Assembly (NCBI RefSeq): GCF_029211185.1
Contig: NZ_JARGDO010000009.1
Span: 94,718 to 158,717 of the forward strand
DNA length: 64,000 nucleotides
Source of the DNA: Tessaracoccus caeni
Lineage (GTDB): Bacteria; Actinomycetota; Actinomycetes; Propionibacteriales; Propionibacteriaceae
Reading direction: 5' to 3'
In this document: piece by piece, positions 50,176 to 59,431 of the stretch
Layout of the letters: every line of letters starts with the position of its first letter
How positions within the stretch are numbered: position 1 is the first letter of the stretch
Made by a program: the position numbers and the translations under genes
The notes under the pieces: generated by a model
Told to the model about the DNA's origin: nothing
Databases searched by the model: none
Seen by the model: only the letters and a program-made list of their open reading frames with translations

Positions 50176-51951
50176 TCAGAGGGCCGGGCGGCGCAGTAGT
50201 GATTCGAGTTCGCTGCGGTCGCTGCGGAGCTGCGCGGCGTCGGAGCGGGTCGGCCAGGCGCGCAGGTCGGTGACGATGGGCGGCGCGGAGCGCAGCATCG
50301 TGATGCCGGTGCCGAATGGCAGGGTGCGGATGCGGTCGGGCGGCAGGATCGGGACGCGACGGATCGAGCGCTGGTTGGAGCGGGTGCCGTGGTCGCCGAG
50401 GGTCACGCTGTCGGTGTACTCGTCACGCTCGCCGATGAGGGTGGAGAGGTCTTGAAGGTCGCGACTGTTGGATGCGCCGCCGAGGATGATCTTGACGATG
50501 CTGGCGTCCCAGATCGCTCCGGCCTGATGCTCGCTCCACCGATCGCGAGCTTGGGCGAGGGACTGCAAGACCGGCATGGTCGTGATCCCGGTGCCACCGC
50601 CTTCGGCCATGAGCGTCGGCAGTGACGGCAGAGGGGCGAGGTTTCCGATCTCGTCGAGTGCGAGCAGCAGGGGTGGGTCGAGCCGTGCTCCGGGTGAGCG
50701 GGCGGCGAGCCGGCGGGCGGTTTCGATGAGGTCTTCGACGAACGCCGCGACAAGCGATGCGGAGGCTCCCGCTCCGGCACCGGTGGCGAGTAGGTAGAGG
50801 GTGCCTTGTTCGGTGAGGAAGGTCTCGGGGTTGAAGTGTTCGTGCGGGCCTGGGGTGACGGCATCGAGCACGCGCGGGTCGGCGAGCGCGGCGAGTGCGA
50901 GGGAGACGCCTTGCCAGATGCTGTCGCGGGTCTTGGGGTCGGCGTCGATCATCGCGGCCAGTGAGTCGTCCCAACCCATCGCCGCGTTCGGGTGCGAGTT
51001 CAGGATCGCGACGGCCTCCGACGCCGCGCTGGGGTCGAGGGTCCACCTGAACAGCTCGGCCGGCTGGCGGCCGTCGAGCGCGGCAGCGTGCAGCAGCGAC
51101 TGGAGTGCGGTGCGGGTCTTGCCCTCCCAGAACCCGCCGGACTCGACCCCGCCAGCGCTGAGGCCGGTTGCGGCAGCGAGTCCGTTGGCGCGGATCATCG
51201 CGGTCAACGGATCGTCGCAGCCGCGAATGGGTGACCATCGGAGCCCTGCGGGGATGCCTTCGGCGAGGTGCTGGGGATCGAACACGGCGACCGGCCCGCC
51301 CTTGTAGCGTCGGGCGCGGAGTGTCGCGGTGAGGTTGTCGGGCCTCGTGCTGGTCGTGACGACCGCGCCGGGTGCGTCGAGGATCGCGTTGATGACGACG
51401 TGCAGGCCCTTGCCTGAGCGGGGTGGGCCGATCAGCAGGATCGAGTCTTCGACCGATGCCCAGACCTTCGTGCCACGGCTGGCACCGAGGAGGTAGCCGA
51501 CATCCTGTGGAGCTGGTGATTCCAAGGAGGGGCGCAGTGTGGCCGCGCGGTGAAGCAGTGCCTTCGCGGACGCTGCGGTCTTGACCTCGTGGCTGGTCGC
51601 GATCCCGGCAAGCCGGTGCGGGTCGGTCTCGGTCTTCCGCGTGTGCCGGCGCAGCACCATCCACACCCAGACGATCCCGGCAGCCAGTCCGCCGAGCAGT
51701 GCCGCACTGACGAGCCAGTAAACGACTGGGTTGAGTCCGTCGGCACCGAGCGCGGTCGCCGGGTCGGCGGGGTTGAACAGCACGCCGAGCCCTGCCGCTG
51801 CGCCGACTTCTGGCTGCGGTGTGCCGGTGAGGAACGCGGCGACGCTGCCAGCGGCACGGAGGACGAGAGCGATCCCGAACATGCCGACCAGACCAATGAG
51901 GGCGGCGTTGGTGAGTTCGTCGCCCATGCCCCCGGCTTGCCGCTGGTTCAT
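50176..51951 (-). CDS. Type IV coupling protein (VirD4/TraG/TraD-like ATPase)
   Basis: A 591-aa membrane ATPase with two N-terminal helices (about 15-40 and 76-100), P-loop SILLIGPPRSGKG (about 175-182) and Walker B PPLLLALDEIGNLAPL. The TraM-recognition-like region contains LPTLMAEGGGTGITTMPVLQSLAQARDRW in segments. It links the relaxosome to the type IV channel and pumps DNA. Start ATG 51951 overlaps the upstream stop by 3-4 bp (ATGA). No relaxase is found in this window. Confidence 0.92.
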   Translation of the reverse strand: MNQRQAGGMGDELTNAALIGLVGMFGIALVLRAAGSVAAFLTGTPQPEVGAAAGLGVLFNPADPATALGADGLNPVVYWLVSAALLGGLAAGIVWVWMVLRRHTRKTETDPHRLAGIATSHEVKTAASAKALLHRAATLRPSLESPAPQDVGYLLGASRGTKVWASVEDSILLIGPPRSGKGLHVVINAILDAPGAVVTTSTRPDNLTATLRARRYKGGPVAVFDPQHLAEGIPAGLRWSPIRGCDDPLTAMIRANGLAAATGLSAGGVESGGFWEGKTRTALQSLLHAAALDGRQPAELFRWTLDPSAASEAVAILNSHPNAAMGWDDSLAAMIDADPKTRDSIWQGVSLALAALADPRVLDAVTPGPHEHFNPETFLTEQGTLYLLATGAGAGASASLVAAFVEDLIETARRLAARSPGARLDPPLLLALDEIGNLAPLPSLPTLMAEGGGTGITTMPVLQSLAQARDRWSEHQAGAIWDASIVKIILGGASNSRDLQDLSTLIGERDEYTDSVTLGDHGTRSNQRSIRRVPILPPDRIRTLPFGTGITMLRSAPPIVTDLRAWPTRSDAAQLRSDRSELESLLRRPAL

Positions 51952-52496
51952 GTCAGCCGCCGCACCGCGAGCGTGCCCGAGATACGCCCGAACAGGATCA
52001 CCTCATACGTGCCATCGGGTAGGTCATCGAGGTCGAGGAGCGCCCGCGCTTCGCCGGTTCCGGTGGCGTCGGCGTGGGACACGATCGTCGCGACGGCAAC
52101 ATCCTCGCCAGGCACGAACCCATCGGCGGTGACCTCAGCCAGACGTGGTATCCGCCGGGCGTGACGACTCCGACGAGTCTCCGGCACCGGGGTCTCGGAC
52201 GGGACCGCGGCGCGTCGGGGCTTGCGGGTGCGGAGGATGTCGGTGAACACGCTGCCGTCGCTCTCGCGGACCTCGACCCGGACTGCGATGGTGCGGTCCT
52301 TGGTGATCGCATCCATGAGCGGCCCGAACGTCGCCCGCGTCCACGCGGTCCCGTCCGGCGACGCAAACGGTGTTCCATCGACCGCGGCAGTGAGGGTGCC
52401 GTCTGCGGCGACGGAGACGAGGACGTGCGGCAGCTCGACGGGCGCGGTCGTCTCGTCGTCGTTCGGGCCTGTTCGGCGCGGGCCGGTGAGGTTCAT
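51948..52496 (-). CDS. Hypothetical protein of the transfer operon
   Basis: A 182-aa soluble protein, with LPHVLVSVAADGTLTAAVDGTPF at the N-terminus, a basic middle (RTRKPRRAAVPSETPVPETRRSRHARR in part) and an acidic end (EARALLDLDDLPDGTYEVILFG). It overlaps both neighbours by 4 bp, so it is translationally coupled between the VirB4 and coupling-protein genes. I do not recognise a family; it may be a cytoplasmic accessory of the secretion ATPases. Confidence 0.75.
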   Translation of the reverse strand: MNLTGPRRTGPNDDETTAPVELPHVLVSVAADGTLTAAVDGTPFASPDGTAWTRATFGPLMDAITKDRTIAVRVEVRESDGSVFTDILRTRKPRRAAVPSETPVPETRRSRHARRIPRLAEVTADGFVPGEDVAVATIVSHADATGTGEARALLDLDDLPDGTYEVILFGRISGTLAVRRLT

Positions 52497-53977
52497 CGGT
52501 GGCCTCCTGCGGCGCGGCTGCTGGTGTCGAACAGGGCTAGTTCGTCGGGGTGGAGCTGGTGCTGGCAGACGAAGCTCCTGGCCTTGATTCGCCACAGGCC
52601 TTGGCCGACGCCGAGGTTCGGCAAGAGTTGCTGCTCCGTGCCGGTCAGCCCGAGGGCGGTTGCGGTCGGTCCGAGCTGGTCGGACTCCTGCCGGTAGACG
52701 ATCCGGGTCTCGGCGTTCGCGAGCAGTGAGTTGGCCAGGGAGCGCATGGCGGAGCCTTGGTCTCCCACGTTGTCGAGGTCGGTGAGCTTGTGGAAGATCA
52801 GCATGTTCGCGATCCCGTAGTGCCTGGCGAGTCGCCAGTGCGCATCCATCCGCCGCAACAGCGCCGGGTGGGACATGAGCCGCCAGGCTTCGTCGTAGAT
52901 CACCCACCGCTGCCCGCCGTTCGGGTCGAGCAGCGCAGACTCCATCCACGCCGACGAGCACGTCATCAACACCGAAATGAGCGTCGAGTTCTCGGTGACG
53001 CGCGAGAGGTCGAGCGAGATCATCGGCAGCGACGGGTCGAACGCGACCGTCGAAGGCCCGTCGAACAGTCCGGCCAGGTCGCCGGCCACGAGACGGCGCA
53101 GCGCGTGGCCGACGAGCCTGCCGTCCTCGGCCAACCGGCCGTCGGCATCCGCGCTCGGGGCGAGGATGCGGTCAACGACCATCGGCAGGATCGGCACATC
53201 GTTCTCCCGCACGGTCTGGGTCAGGGCGATGTCGATCGCGGTGTGCTCCAACGGCGACAATCCCCGCGCGAGCACGGTCTCCGCGAGTGCGCCGATCAGG
53301 TCACGCCGTCGGGCTGCGACAGTGGACGCCCATTGCTCATCCGAGAGACCGCTGGGCCGGTGGCCTTCATCGAGCGGATTCAGGCGAGTGTTGAGTCCGT
53401 GACCGAGGACGATGGCACGTCCGCCGACGGCGTTGGCGACGGCGGTGTGTTCGCCCTTCGGGTCGCCGGGCACGTACACGCGCCGTCCGAACGGTAGCGA
53501 GCGCGTGTAGAGGGACTTGGCCAGCGATGACTTGCCGGAGCCGACGATCCCGGCCAGCACCACGTTGGGTGCGGTGATGATGCCGCGTGCGTAGAGCACC
53601 CACGGGTCGTAAACGAAGCTCCCGCCCGAGTACAGGTCTTGGCCGACGAACACACCATCGGCACCGAGCCCACCCTCGGCGACGAACGGATACGCACCCG
53701 CCAGCGTCGCCGACGTGTCCTGATGCCGCGTCAGATGGAACCGACCCGGAGTGCGCAGCCTCGCGGCACCCGGTTCGCCAGACTTCGGCAGGTAGACCGT
53801 GGCGCGCCGCTCGGCACGCTCCTCCTCGGCCTTCGCCTTCGCCGCGGCGAGCGCGGCCCGACGCTGCTCGGCGTGGAGCCGGGCCTCTGCCTTGCGGCGC
53901 TGCTTCCGGAGCTTCCGCCGCTCCTTCGACGGCGCTACCAGAACTGCGGTGTGCAGCCGCGCGCGATCCTCGGTCAC
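52493..53977 (-). CDS. VirB4/TraC-like conjugation ATPase
   Basis: A 494-aa protein starting at GTG 53977, which overlaps the preceding stop (GTGA). After a charged, probably coiled-coil N-terminus (EERRKLRKQRRKAEARLHAEQRR-like), the ATPase has P-loop VVLAGIVGSGKSSLAKSL (about 143-150), Walker B GGQRWVIYDEAWRLM, and NMLIFHKLTDLDNVG. This is the cytoplasmic motor of the type IV channel. The open frame continues to 54427 upstream, but that part is antisense-like and overlaps another gene, so it is excluded. Actinobacterial elements typically have this shortened VirB4. Confidence 0.9.
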   Translation of the reverse strand: MTEDRARLHTAVLVAPSKERRKLRKQRRKAEARLHAEQRRAALAAAKAKAEEERAERRATVYLPKSGEPGAARLRTPGRFHLTRHQDTSATLAGAYPFVAEGGLGADGVFVGQDLYSGGSFVYDPWVLYARGIITAPNVVLAGIVGSGKSSLAKSLYTRSLPFGRRVYVPGDPKGEHTAVANAVGGRAIVLGHGLNTRLNPLDEGHRPSGLSDEQWASTVAARRRDLIGALAETVLARGLSPLEHTAIDIALTQTVRENDVPILPMVVDRILAPSADADGRLAEDGRLVGHALRRLVAGDLAGLFDGPSTVAFDPSLPMISLDLSRVTENSTLISVLMTCSSAWMESALLDPNGGQRWVIYDEAWRLMSHPALLRRMDAHWRLARHYGIANMLIFHKLTDLDNVGDQGSAMRSLANSLLANAETRIVYRQESDQLGPTATALGLTGTEQQLLPNLGVGQGLWRIKARSFVCQHQLHPDELALFDTSSRAAGGHR

Positions 53978-54816
53978 AGCACCAGCCCTCGCGCCTGCTT
54001 GACAGCCGTGATCTTGGCCGGCTCGAACCACGACCCATCCCGCTTCGCCGTCGGCACATCGGCCCGCTCCGTGGCACCCGGCGACGAGTACGACACCAGC
54101 AACTCCGGCCCAGCCTGCACCGGAGGGGTTCCGACTGGTTCGGCGTCCTGGGGCTCTGCTTCCGGTTCGGTGTAGCGGCGCAGGAGCGAGACGTAGCCGA
54201 CGTGCGGGTTGACGACCAGCGCGTAGTCGCCCGAGAGCGCCACCTGGTCGTTGGTGCCCTCGCCGGGCTCGTCGTAGACGTACCCGTTCTCCAGCGCGGC
54301 CTGCGTGGTCTCGTCGCCGTAGTCCCACTGCGCGAGGAAGTCCACCGCATCGACATGCCCCAGCTCGCCGAGGATGCGCAACGGCCGGTCCGCCTCCTCG
54401 CCCTGAAGGAACACCACACTGACCCACCGAGACGGCGCGGCCTCCTCGACGGCGGGCTCAGGGTGCCAGGCGATCCGCCCGGCGGCGATGAACCCTTCCG
54501 CGAGCCGGTCATACGCCCGGTCGACGAGGTTCGCCGCCTGACGCAGTTCCTCCGCAGCAGCGAGGGCGTCACGCACTCCTGCCTCGTGGCTTCCGGCGTC
54601 ATTGAAGGCGTGCGCGACCTTGCGCTCGTGAACATCGGCGATCTGATCGAGTGCCTGCCGCAGCGAGCGCATCCCCGAGGACAGATCACCGATCACCCCG
54701 TACATCTCGGCGGGCTGATCGAACCCCCGGCTCGGGTGCGCGAGTCCGCGCAAGGCTTCGGATGCCTCCGCTGCATCCGCGGTCGAATCGAAGAACGTGG
54801 GCATGGTGGCCTCCAT
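53974..54816 (-). CDS. Hypothetical protein of the transfer operon (280 aa)
   Basis: A 280-aa soluble protein. The N-terminal helical region (FFDSTADAAEASEALRGLAHP, SSGMRSLRQALDQIADVHERKVAHAF) is followed by an alpha/beta part (WVSVVFLQGEEADRPLRILG, LALVVNPHVGYVSLLRRY-like). It has no membrane segment. Co-oriented and overlapping with VirB4, so it is part of the transfer unit. It lies next to the plus-strand insertion at 54954-55715 and starts at ATG 54816 or 54804. No family name is offered. Confidence 0.78.
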   Translation of the reverse strand: MEATMPTFFDSTADAAEASEALRGLAHPSRGFDQPAEMYGVIGDLSSGMRSLRQALDQIADVHERKVAHAFNDAGSHEAGVRDALAAAEELRQAANLVDRAYDRLAEGFIAAGRIAWHPEPAVEEAAPSRWVSVVFLQGEEADRPLRILGELGHVDAVDFLAQWDYGDETTQAALENGYVYDEPGEGTNDQVALSGDYALVVNPHVGYVSLLRRYTEPEAEPQDAEPVGTPPVQAGPELLVSYSSPGATERADVPTAKRDGSWFEPAKITAVKQARGLVL

Positions 54817-54953
54817 CGGTAGGTCATGTCACCCACGAGGTGCGCCCCCGTGCACCCGCAGATCATTTGAGGCATTCAGCAGCAAGGGGCTTCTCATTCC
54901 TCCAGCCCACCGCGCTCGACGCCGGTAAACTTCGACCACCGAGGAGGTGAGGC

Positions 54954-55715
54954 ATGAACGACGACGAAGAGCTGCGTTGGGTGCGGCGTCGCGAGGGAAC
55001 CCACCGTTCCGAGTCGCGGGCGACCCGTGGGTATGAACGGGACCTGCTCCGTGACGACGACACCAAGAACCTGCTCGGTCCTACTGAGTCTCGCCCAGCC
55101 GACATCGACGAGATCGTGCGGTCGCGCGGACCCTTGGTACCAGCGCGCCCTTCGCCCGGTCAGGAGTTCCGGTACCAAGTCGGCGACGCAATCATGGAGG
55201 CGTTAGCGCCCTACATTGAACGTGGAGTTGATGTTGCGGTGGACGCCGCGGTCCTCGGTGTCTCAAGACTGTGGAAGTGGGCCACAACTCGACCGCCACG
55301 GCAGACGTTCTCTGTCGAAGTCGGCAAGGTAGATGAGGTTCCTACTGCGTACCTTGAAGGTCCGCTCGCCGAGCATAATGAGCCACCGTCGGAAGAGCTG
55401 GCGCGCAGCCCACAGAGCATGACGGCGGAGCAGTACCAGGCGATTCTTCTTTCAGCGTTGCTGGCGGACCAATACGCAGCTCGCGCGCGATCAATGCTCG
55501 CCAATGTCCGCATCGACGACGAGGTGCTTCCAAGCGAGTTGGAAGACGCGGTCCGCGCCGCTCTGGACGGACCGACGATTGACGATGCGACGCTCGTGCG
55601 CGTCGTTGAGCTGCTGCGCGAGAGCATGACCCCTGACGGCGAGTATGTTCTCGTTCGTCCGCGGCAGGTCGACGCTCCAAGGTCAATCGCCGACCGCACG
55701 AGGGACAGCGCGTAG
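54954..55715 (+). CDS. Unknown 253-aa protein, plus-strand gene inside the minus-strand transfer operon
   Basis: A strong ribosome site (GAGGAGGTGAG) precedes the ATG. The protein is soluble and charged. The N-terminus is Arg/Asp-rich (RREGTHRSESRATRGYERDL) and the middle has helix MEALAPYIERGVDVAVDAAVLG. The C-terminal half contains MTAEQYQAILLSALLADQYAARARSMLANV, given in segments, resembling a generic mobile-element helical domain. I do not recognise a family. It is less GC-rich than both flanking operon genes and transcribed against them. It is convergent with the SCO6880-family gene, with a 42-bp gap. This suggests cargo inserted between two transfer genes. Confidence 0.78.
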   Translation: MNDDEELRWVRRREGTHRSESRATRGYERDLLRDDDTKNLLGPTESRPADIDEIVRSRGPLVPARPSPGQEFRYQVGDAIMEALAPYIERGVDVAVDAAVLGVSRLWKWATTRPPRQTFSVEVGKVDEVPTAYLEGPLAEHNEPPSEELARSPQSMTAEQYQAILLSALLADQYAARARSMLANVRIDDEVLPSELEDAVRAALDGPTIDDATLVRVVELLRESMTPDGEYVLVRPRQVDAPRSIADRTRDSA

Positions 55716-55757
55716 TCGTTTGGTACGGGCTTCACACTGCGAGGCACGTAAGACCCG

Positions 55758-57227
55758 TCAGACCCTCCGGCAGAGCGGGAGCGCAGCGGCGGTGAAGGCG
55801 GCGGCTTGCTGGCCGACGAGCAGCCGGGTCTCACAAGATGCCTGGATCGCGGCTTGCTCGATGGCGGCGACGGCGGCGTCGAGTTCTTCGACGGTGGGTG
55901 CGGAGACGGCGATGAGGCCGGTGTAGCGGAGGATGCCGTGTCCGGCGGTGAGGTCGGCTTCTTGCTGGAGCACGTCGTGGTACTCGGCGGTCTGTGAGGC
56001 GTCTTCGATCTGGCCGATCTTCGCGCGCTGGGCCTGGTCGGAGATGTGCTCGACCTTCTTCTTGCGGATGTCGCGAGCAGCGGCGTCGGAACGCATGGGG
56101 GTGCAGATCAGCGAGAACGACCGCTGGATGCCGGTGGACAGCAGCACCGGCGACAGGAATCCCGGATAGACGAGCGACCTGGGCCACTCGCTGACCCAGA
56201 GCACTGCGTGGTGGGCGGAGTCGGTGCGGAGCTTGCCCCAAGTCTCGGTGACCGCGACCGGCCCTGCGGTCGCAAGGGATTGGCCGAGCCTGCCGTGGCG
56301 TTCCAGCGTGGCGGCGATAGCGGGGTCGTAGGCGGAGCGCAGCATCACCGCGATCTGCCCCGGCGTCAGCCATCCCGACGGCGAGAGGTCGGCGGAGCGG
56401 AGCGCGGCGACGAGCGTGTTCATCTCCTGCCGCAGCACGGCGGCAGCACCACGAATCCCGCCGCCCGCGGTCCTGATCTGCCGCGCACTGGTCTTCATGT
56501 CCAGTGATAGCGAGAGTGTGGTGGCGTGCCGTTCGCCGGCTGGGCCGGCGCGGTCGATGAGTTCTGCGTAGGTGTCGGCCGCCCACGAGCCGTCCGGGGT
56601 GCCGTGGGTGGCCCACCATTCGGCGAGTCCGGTGCCGGAGTCTGGGAGGGTGCGTTCGAGGACTTGTAGCGTCGCGATCCGCCCGGAGCGGCAGACGGTG
56701 GCCAGGACGCGACCCCAGGAGCTGACGCGGCGTTCCTGTTCGCCGGGGTCGAGGAGCACGAACGCGGGATGGGTGACCTCGCACACCACGGTCAAGGTTG
56801 CGGCGTGGGGGTCGTGGATCATTCCGGCGCTGGTGTCGGGGTCGGTGTATTCGCGCAGTCGCGCCATGTCGCCGGGCAGGGCGAGGGTTCCGACGGGGCG
56901 TGGGACGACGATCCTGTGTCGGTAGAGCAGTTGCCCGCCGGTGGTGCGCCACAGCCACCAGCAGGCGATGGGTAGCCATTCCACGATGGGCCGGCCCGCG
57001 ATGGGTATCCAGGTCAGTGCGGCGGCGAGTACCCAGATGGGGGCGGTGTAGGCGAGCAGCATCCCGCCGCCGGCGTAGAACGCGCCGATGAGTGTGGCTC
57101 CGCCGATGGCGAGCGTGATGAGCTGGGTCAGCGACAGACCGAGGAGGACACCGCGGCGGGTGAGGCGGGAGAACTTCACCGGCACGAGTTCGCCCGCGGT
57201 GGGACGGTCGTGGTTCGTGCTGCTCAT
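55758..57227 (-). CDS. SCO6880-family conjugation protein
   Basis: A 489-aa protein with two N-terminal membrane helices (GVLLGLSLTQLITLAIGGATLIG and GGGMLLAYTAPIWVLAAALTW, in parts) and a long cytoplasmic part (MIHDPHAATLTVVCEVTHPAFVLLDP, GAAAVLRQEMNTLVAALR). It matches the SCO6880 family, a PrgI/VirB3-like module fused to the N-terminal part of VirB4-like proteins in actinobacterial transfer systems. Together with the shorter VirB4 at 52493-53977 it probably makes up a split VirB3-VirB4 unit. It overlaps no neighbour; the next gene upstream ends 3 bp before its start. Confidence 0.87.
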   Translation of the reverse strand: MSSTNHDRPTAGELVPVKFSRLTRRGVLLGLSLTQLITLAIGGATLIGAFYAGGGMLLAYTAPIWVLAAALTWIPIAGRPIVEWLPIACWWLWRTTGGQLLYRHRIVVPRPVGTLALPGDMARLREYTDPDTSAGMIHDPHAATLTVVCEVTHPAFVLLDPGEQERRVSSWGRVLATVCRSGRIATLQVLERTLPDSGTGLAEWWATHGTPDGSWAADTYAELIDRAGPAGERHATTLSLSLDMKTSARQIRTAGGGIRGAAAVLRQEMNTLVAALRSADLSPSGWLTPGQIAVMLRSAYDPAIAATLERHGRLGQSLATAGPVAVTETWGKLRTDSAHHAVLWVSEWPRSLVYPGFLSPVLLSTGIQRSFSLICTPMRSDAAARDIRKKKVEHISDQAQRAKIGQIEDASQTAEYHDVLQQEADLTAGHGILRYTGLIAVSAPTVEELDAAVAAIEQAAIQASCETRLLVGQQAAAFTAAALPLCRRV

Positions 57228-57230
57228 CGT

Positions 57231-58619
57231 CTACTCCTTCGGTGGGCGTGGCGCGGGCGGCGGGGGCTGCTTCGGTGGCGGTGACGGGTCGGTGCTCGGC
57301 GGTCGTGGTGCCGGGCTCGACGGCGGTGCCGCAGGCGAGGCTGCGGGAGGTGGCGGTGTCTGCGCGGCGGCGTCGGCGGCGTGCTCGCCCTGGGCTCCCA
57401 GCGCGGTTCCGGCTTTCGGCCCGGCGGTCGCGGCACCCTTGGCGACACTCGCCCCGACCACGACGCCTGCCGCGACGGGACCGGCCGCGGCTGCGCCGCC
57501 CCCGCCGGCTGCGGCCCCTCCACCAGCGGCGGCACCTCCGCCGCTCGCGGCGTGTGCCGGTGCCGGGGTCTTCGGCGGTGGCGGGGCGCTGCTTCCTCCA
57601 CCAGAACCTCCGCCCGCGTTCCCGCCGCCACTGCTGGCTCCGTCGAGCACCTTCTTCGGGTCGCCGCCGCCTTGCGGCTTGGTCGGGACGGGGATCGGAC
57701 GGTTGAGGGCGCTCTTGGCATCCTGCTCGGAGCCGATCGCGTGGTACATGTCGAACCCGACGAACGCGATGAACTTGTACGTGAGATACGGGGCGAATGC
57801 GGCCATCGCCATCAGCACGATTCCCGCGATGGGGTCGCTGACCGAGGCGAGGTCGGCGTCGATCGGTGCGGAGACTTGGGTGATCGCGACGAGGAACATC
57901 ACGACGAGCACGAGCTTGGAGCAGATCAGCGCGACCACGAACATCGCCCACTTCCCGATCCACCCCCGCGAGGCATCCCACGACGCGCCGCTAAACGCGA
58001 GCGGCGCGAACACGACCGCCACCAACAGCAGCGCCTTCCTGACGAGCAGGGACAGCCACACGATCGCGGCGGCAGTGATCGCGAGCCCGGCCATGAAGAT
58101 CGTGATGATCGCGCCCACGCCGGGAGCGGCGATATTGATCCCGACCAGCCCCGCAGCGAGCAGGGCGATCTTGTCGCCCATCGACTCGGTCGTTTCCCCG
58201 GCGGCCTGCACGATCCCGATGCACAGCTGATCAACGACCTCCAGCAGCAGCGCCGTCAGCGTGATGACCACGAACGACCCGAGGACGGACTTCGCCAGAC
58301 CCAGGGCGGCGCGGGTGAGGGCGGTGGGGTCGCGTCGGATCAGCCCGGTAATGAGTTGGAGGCAGAAGAAGATCAGCATCACGAAGACCGCGATACCGAA
58401 CAACAGGTTGTAGACGGCGATGTAACCGGGCTTGGTGACATCCACCAGCGTCGTGGTGTCGAAGACCGACCAGACCGCCTCGAACAGCCACCCCGCGGCG
58501 GCACCCATCGCCTGGGCGAGCCAGTCGAACGGGGCCGCGACCAGAGACGCAGCTCCTTCGCCGACGGCATCGCAGACCGAGGAGATCACGGGAACGTCGC
58601 ACACGCCCATCACGAACAC
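57231..58619 (-). CDS. VirB6/TrbL-like polytopic membrane protein with Gly/Pro-rich tail
   Basis: A 462-aa protein. About seven membrane helices fill residues 15-300 (YNLLFGIAVFVMLIFFCLQLITG, GSFVVITLTALLLEVVDQL, IVWLSLLVRKALLLVAVVFAPLAF and others, in parts). From about 330 on there is a low-complexity tail of Gly, Ala and Pro. This is the channel-forming VirB6/TrbL component by topology and position. It lies 3 bp before the SCO6880-family gene. The tail is compositionally extreme and probably disordered, inside or outside depending on topology. Confidence 0.83.
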   Translation of the reverse strand: MFVMGVCDVPVISSVCDAVGEGAASLVAAPFDWLAQAMGAAAGWLFEAVWSVFDTTTLVDVTKPGYIAVYNLLFGIAVFVMLIFFCLQLITGLIRRDPTALTRAALGLAKSVLGSFVVITLTALLLEVVDQLCIGIVQAAGETTESMGDKIALLAAGLVGINIAAPGVGAIITIFMAGLAITAAAIVWLSLLVRKALLLVAVVFAPLAFSGASWDASRGWIGKWAMFVVALICSKLVLVVMFLVAITQVSAPIDADLASVSDPIAGIVLMAMAAFAPYLTYKFIAFVGFDMYHAIGSEQDAKSALNRPIPVPTKPQGGGDPKKVLDGASSGGGNAGGGSGGGSSAPPPPKTPAPAHAASGGGAAAGGGAAAGGGGAAAAGPVAAGVVVGASVAKGAATAGPKAGTALGAQGEHAADAAAQTPPPPAASPAAPPSSPAPRPPSTDPSPPPKQPPPPAPRPPKE

Positions 58620-58641
58620 CAGCTCTCGACGACGGGGCGGG

Positions 58642-58962
58642 TCAGACGGACTGGCCGACGTTCCAGAAGAAGTTGATGAGCGTCACGCTCGCGCCGCAAA
58701 TCACCGCAGCACCGCAGGAGACGAGGACGCCGATCTTCCCGCGCGAGGCGAGGTGCGGGTTCGACGAGTTCGCGCCGAAGCCCCACACGATCGCGGACAC
58801 AATCAGCGCGAGCACGGACAGGATCAGGCCGATGGTCATCACCGCGCCGACGATGGTTCGCAACTGGTTGATCCCCGGCAGGCCGTCGGTGTTCGGGTCA
58901 ATGTTGATGTCCATCGGCACCAGCAACGGCGCGGACATGACGTTGGCGAGCAGATCGAACAC
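58642..58962 (-). CDS. DUF6112-like small membrane protein (paralogue 1)
   Basis: A 106-aa protein with two membrane helices (VGAVMTIGLILSVLALIVSAIVW and IGVLVSCGAAVICGASVTLINFFW, in parts) separated by a short polar loop. AAGGAG sits 7 bp before the GTG at 58962. It is similar along its length to the protein encoded at 59110-59376. Small two-helix proteins at this place in type IV operons can be pilin-like (VirB2), which is a hypothesis here. Confidence 0.8.
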   Translation of the reverse strand: MFDLLANVMSAPLLVPMDINIDPNTDGLPGINQLRTIVGAVMTIGLILSVLALIVSAIVWGFGANSSNPHLASRGKIGVLVSCGAAVICGASVTLINFFWNVGQSV

Positions 58963-59109
58963 GGTAGGACTCCTTAGCGACGGGCGGCCCGCCCACGAAC
59001 TCGCAGACGGGGTACACGCCACAGGTGCACCCGTGACCCCTCGGCGACGGAATAGCAATGCCCACGCCGGTGAGGACGTGGGCATCAACGGGCTCAGAGG
59101 TGTTCGGTG

Positions 59110-59376
59110 TCAGAGCTGTTGGCCGAGGTTGAGGAGCCAGTTCATCCAGGCGACGCCGCCTCCGGCGAGGACGGCGGCACCGACGGCGACGAGGACTCCG
59201 ATTCGTCCCTTGCTGGCGGTGGCGTAGTTGCCGTGGGCCGTTGCGATGGCCCAGACGATCGCCGAGACGATCAGCATGAGGACGGCGACGATCAGGACGA
59301 ACGTCAGGAGCGCGCCGACCACGGCGCGGAGGTCTCCGATACCGCCGAGCCCGTCGAAGTCGGGGAAGACACCCAT
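59110..59376 (-). CDS. DUF6112-like small membrane protein (paralogue 2)
   Basis: An 88-aa protein with two membrane helices; the segments LRAVVGALLTFVLIVAVLML and KGRIGVLVAVGAAVLAGGGV align with those of the 106-aa paralogue. It is the first gene of the transfer operon seen here. A mini-frame of 14 codons (59427-59383, MDYERFEYLLTPVG) ends 6 bp before its start and coincides with the direct repeat at 59400-59431. Confidence 0.8.
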   Translation of the reverse strand: MGVFPDFDGLGGIGDLRAVVGALLTFVLIVAVLMLIVSAIVWAIATAHGNYATASKGRIGVLVAVGAAVLAGGGVAWMNWLLNLGQQL

Positions 59377-59399
59377 CGCCGATCACCCAACCGGCGTAA

Positions 59400-59431
59400 G
59401 CAAGTATTCGAAGCGTTCGTAATCCATGCTG
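59400..59431. repeat. 32-bp direct repeat, left copy (cassette boundary)
   Basis: GCAAGTATTCGAAGCGTTCG then T then AATCCATGCTG. The same 32 bases with one change occur at 63761-63792, in the same orientation, 4.3 kb away. The pair encloses the efflux cassette. The core contains TTCGAA-GCG-TTCG, which is near-palindromic. Confidence 0.85.

Noticed and set aside
53978..54427. N-terminal extension of the VirB4 ATPase
   Set aside because: It would lie fully inside the 280-aa gene, reads as Gly/Arg-rich nonsense, and a GTG with GTGA overlap gives a normal start at 53977.
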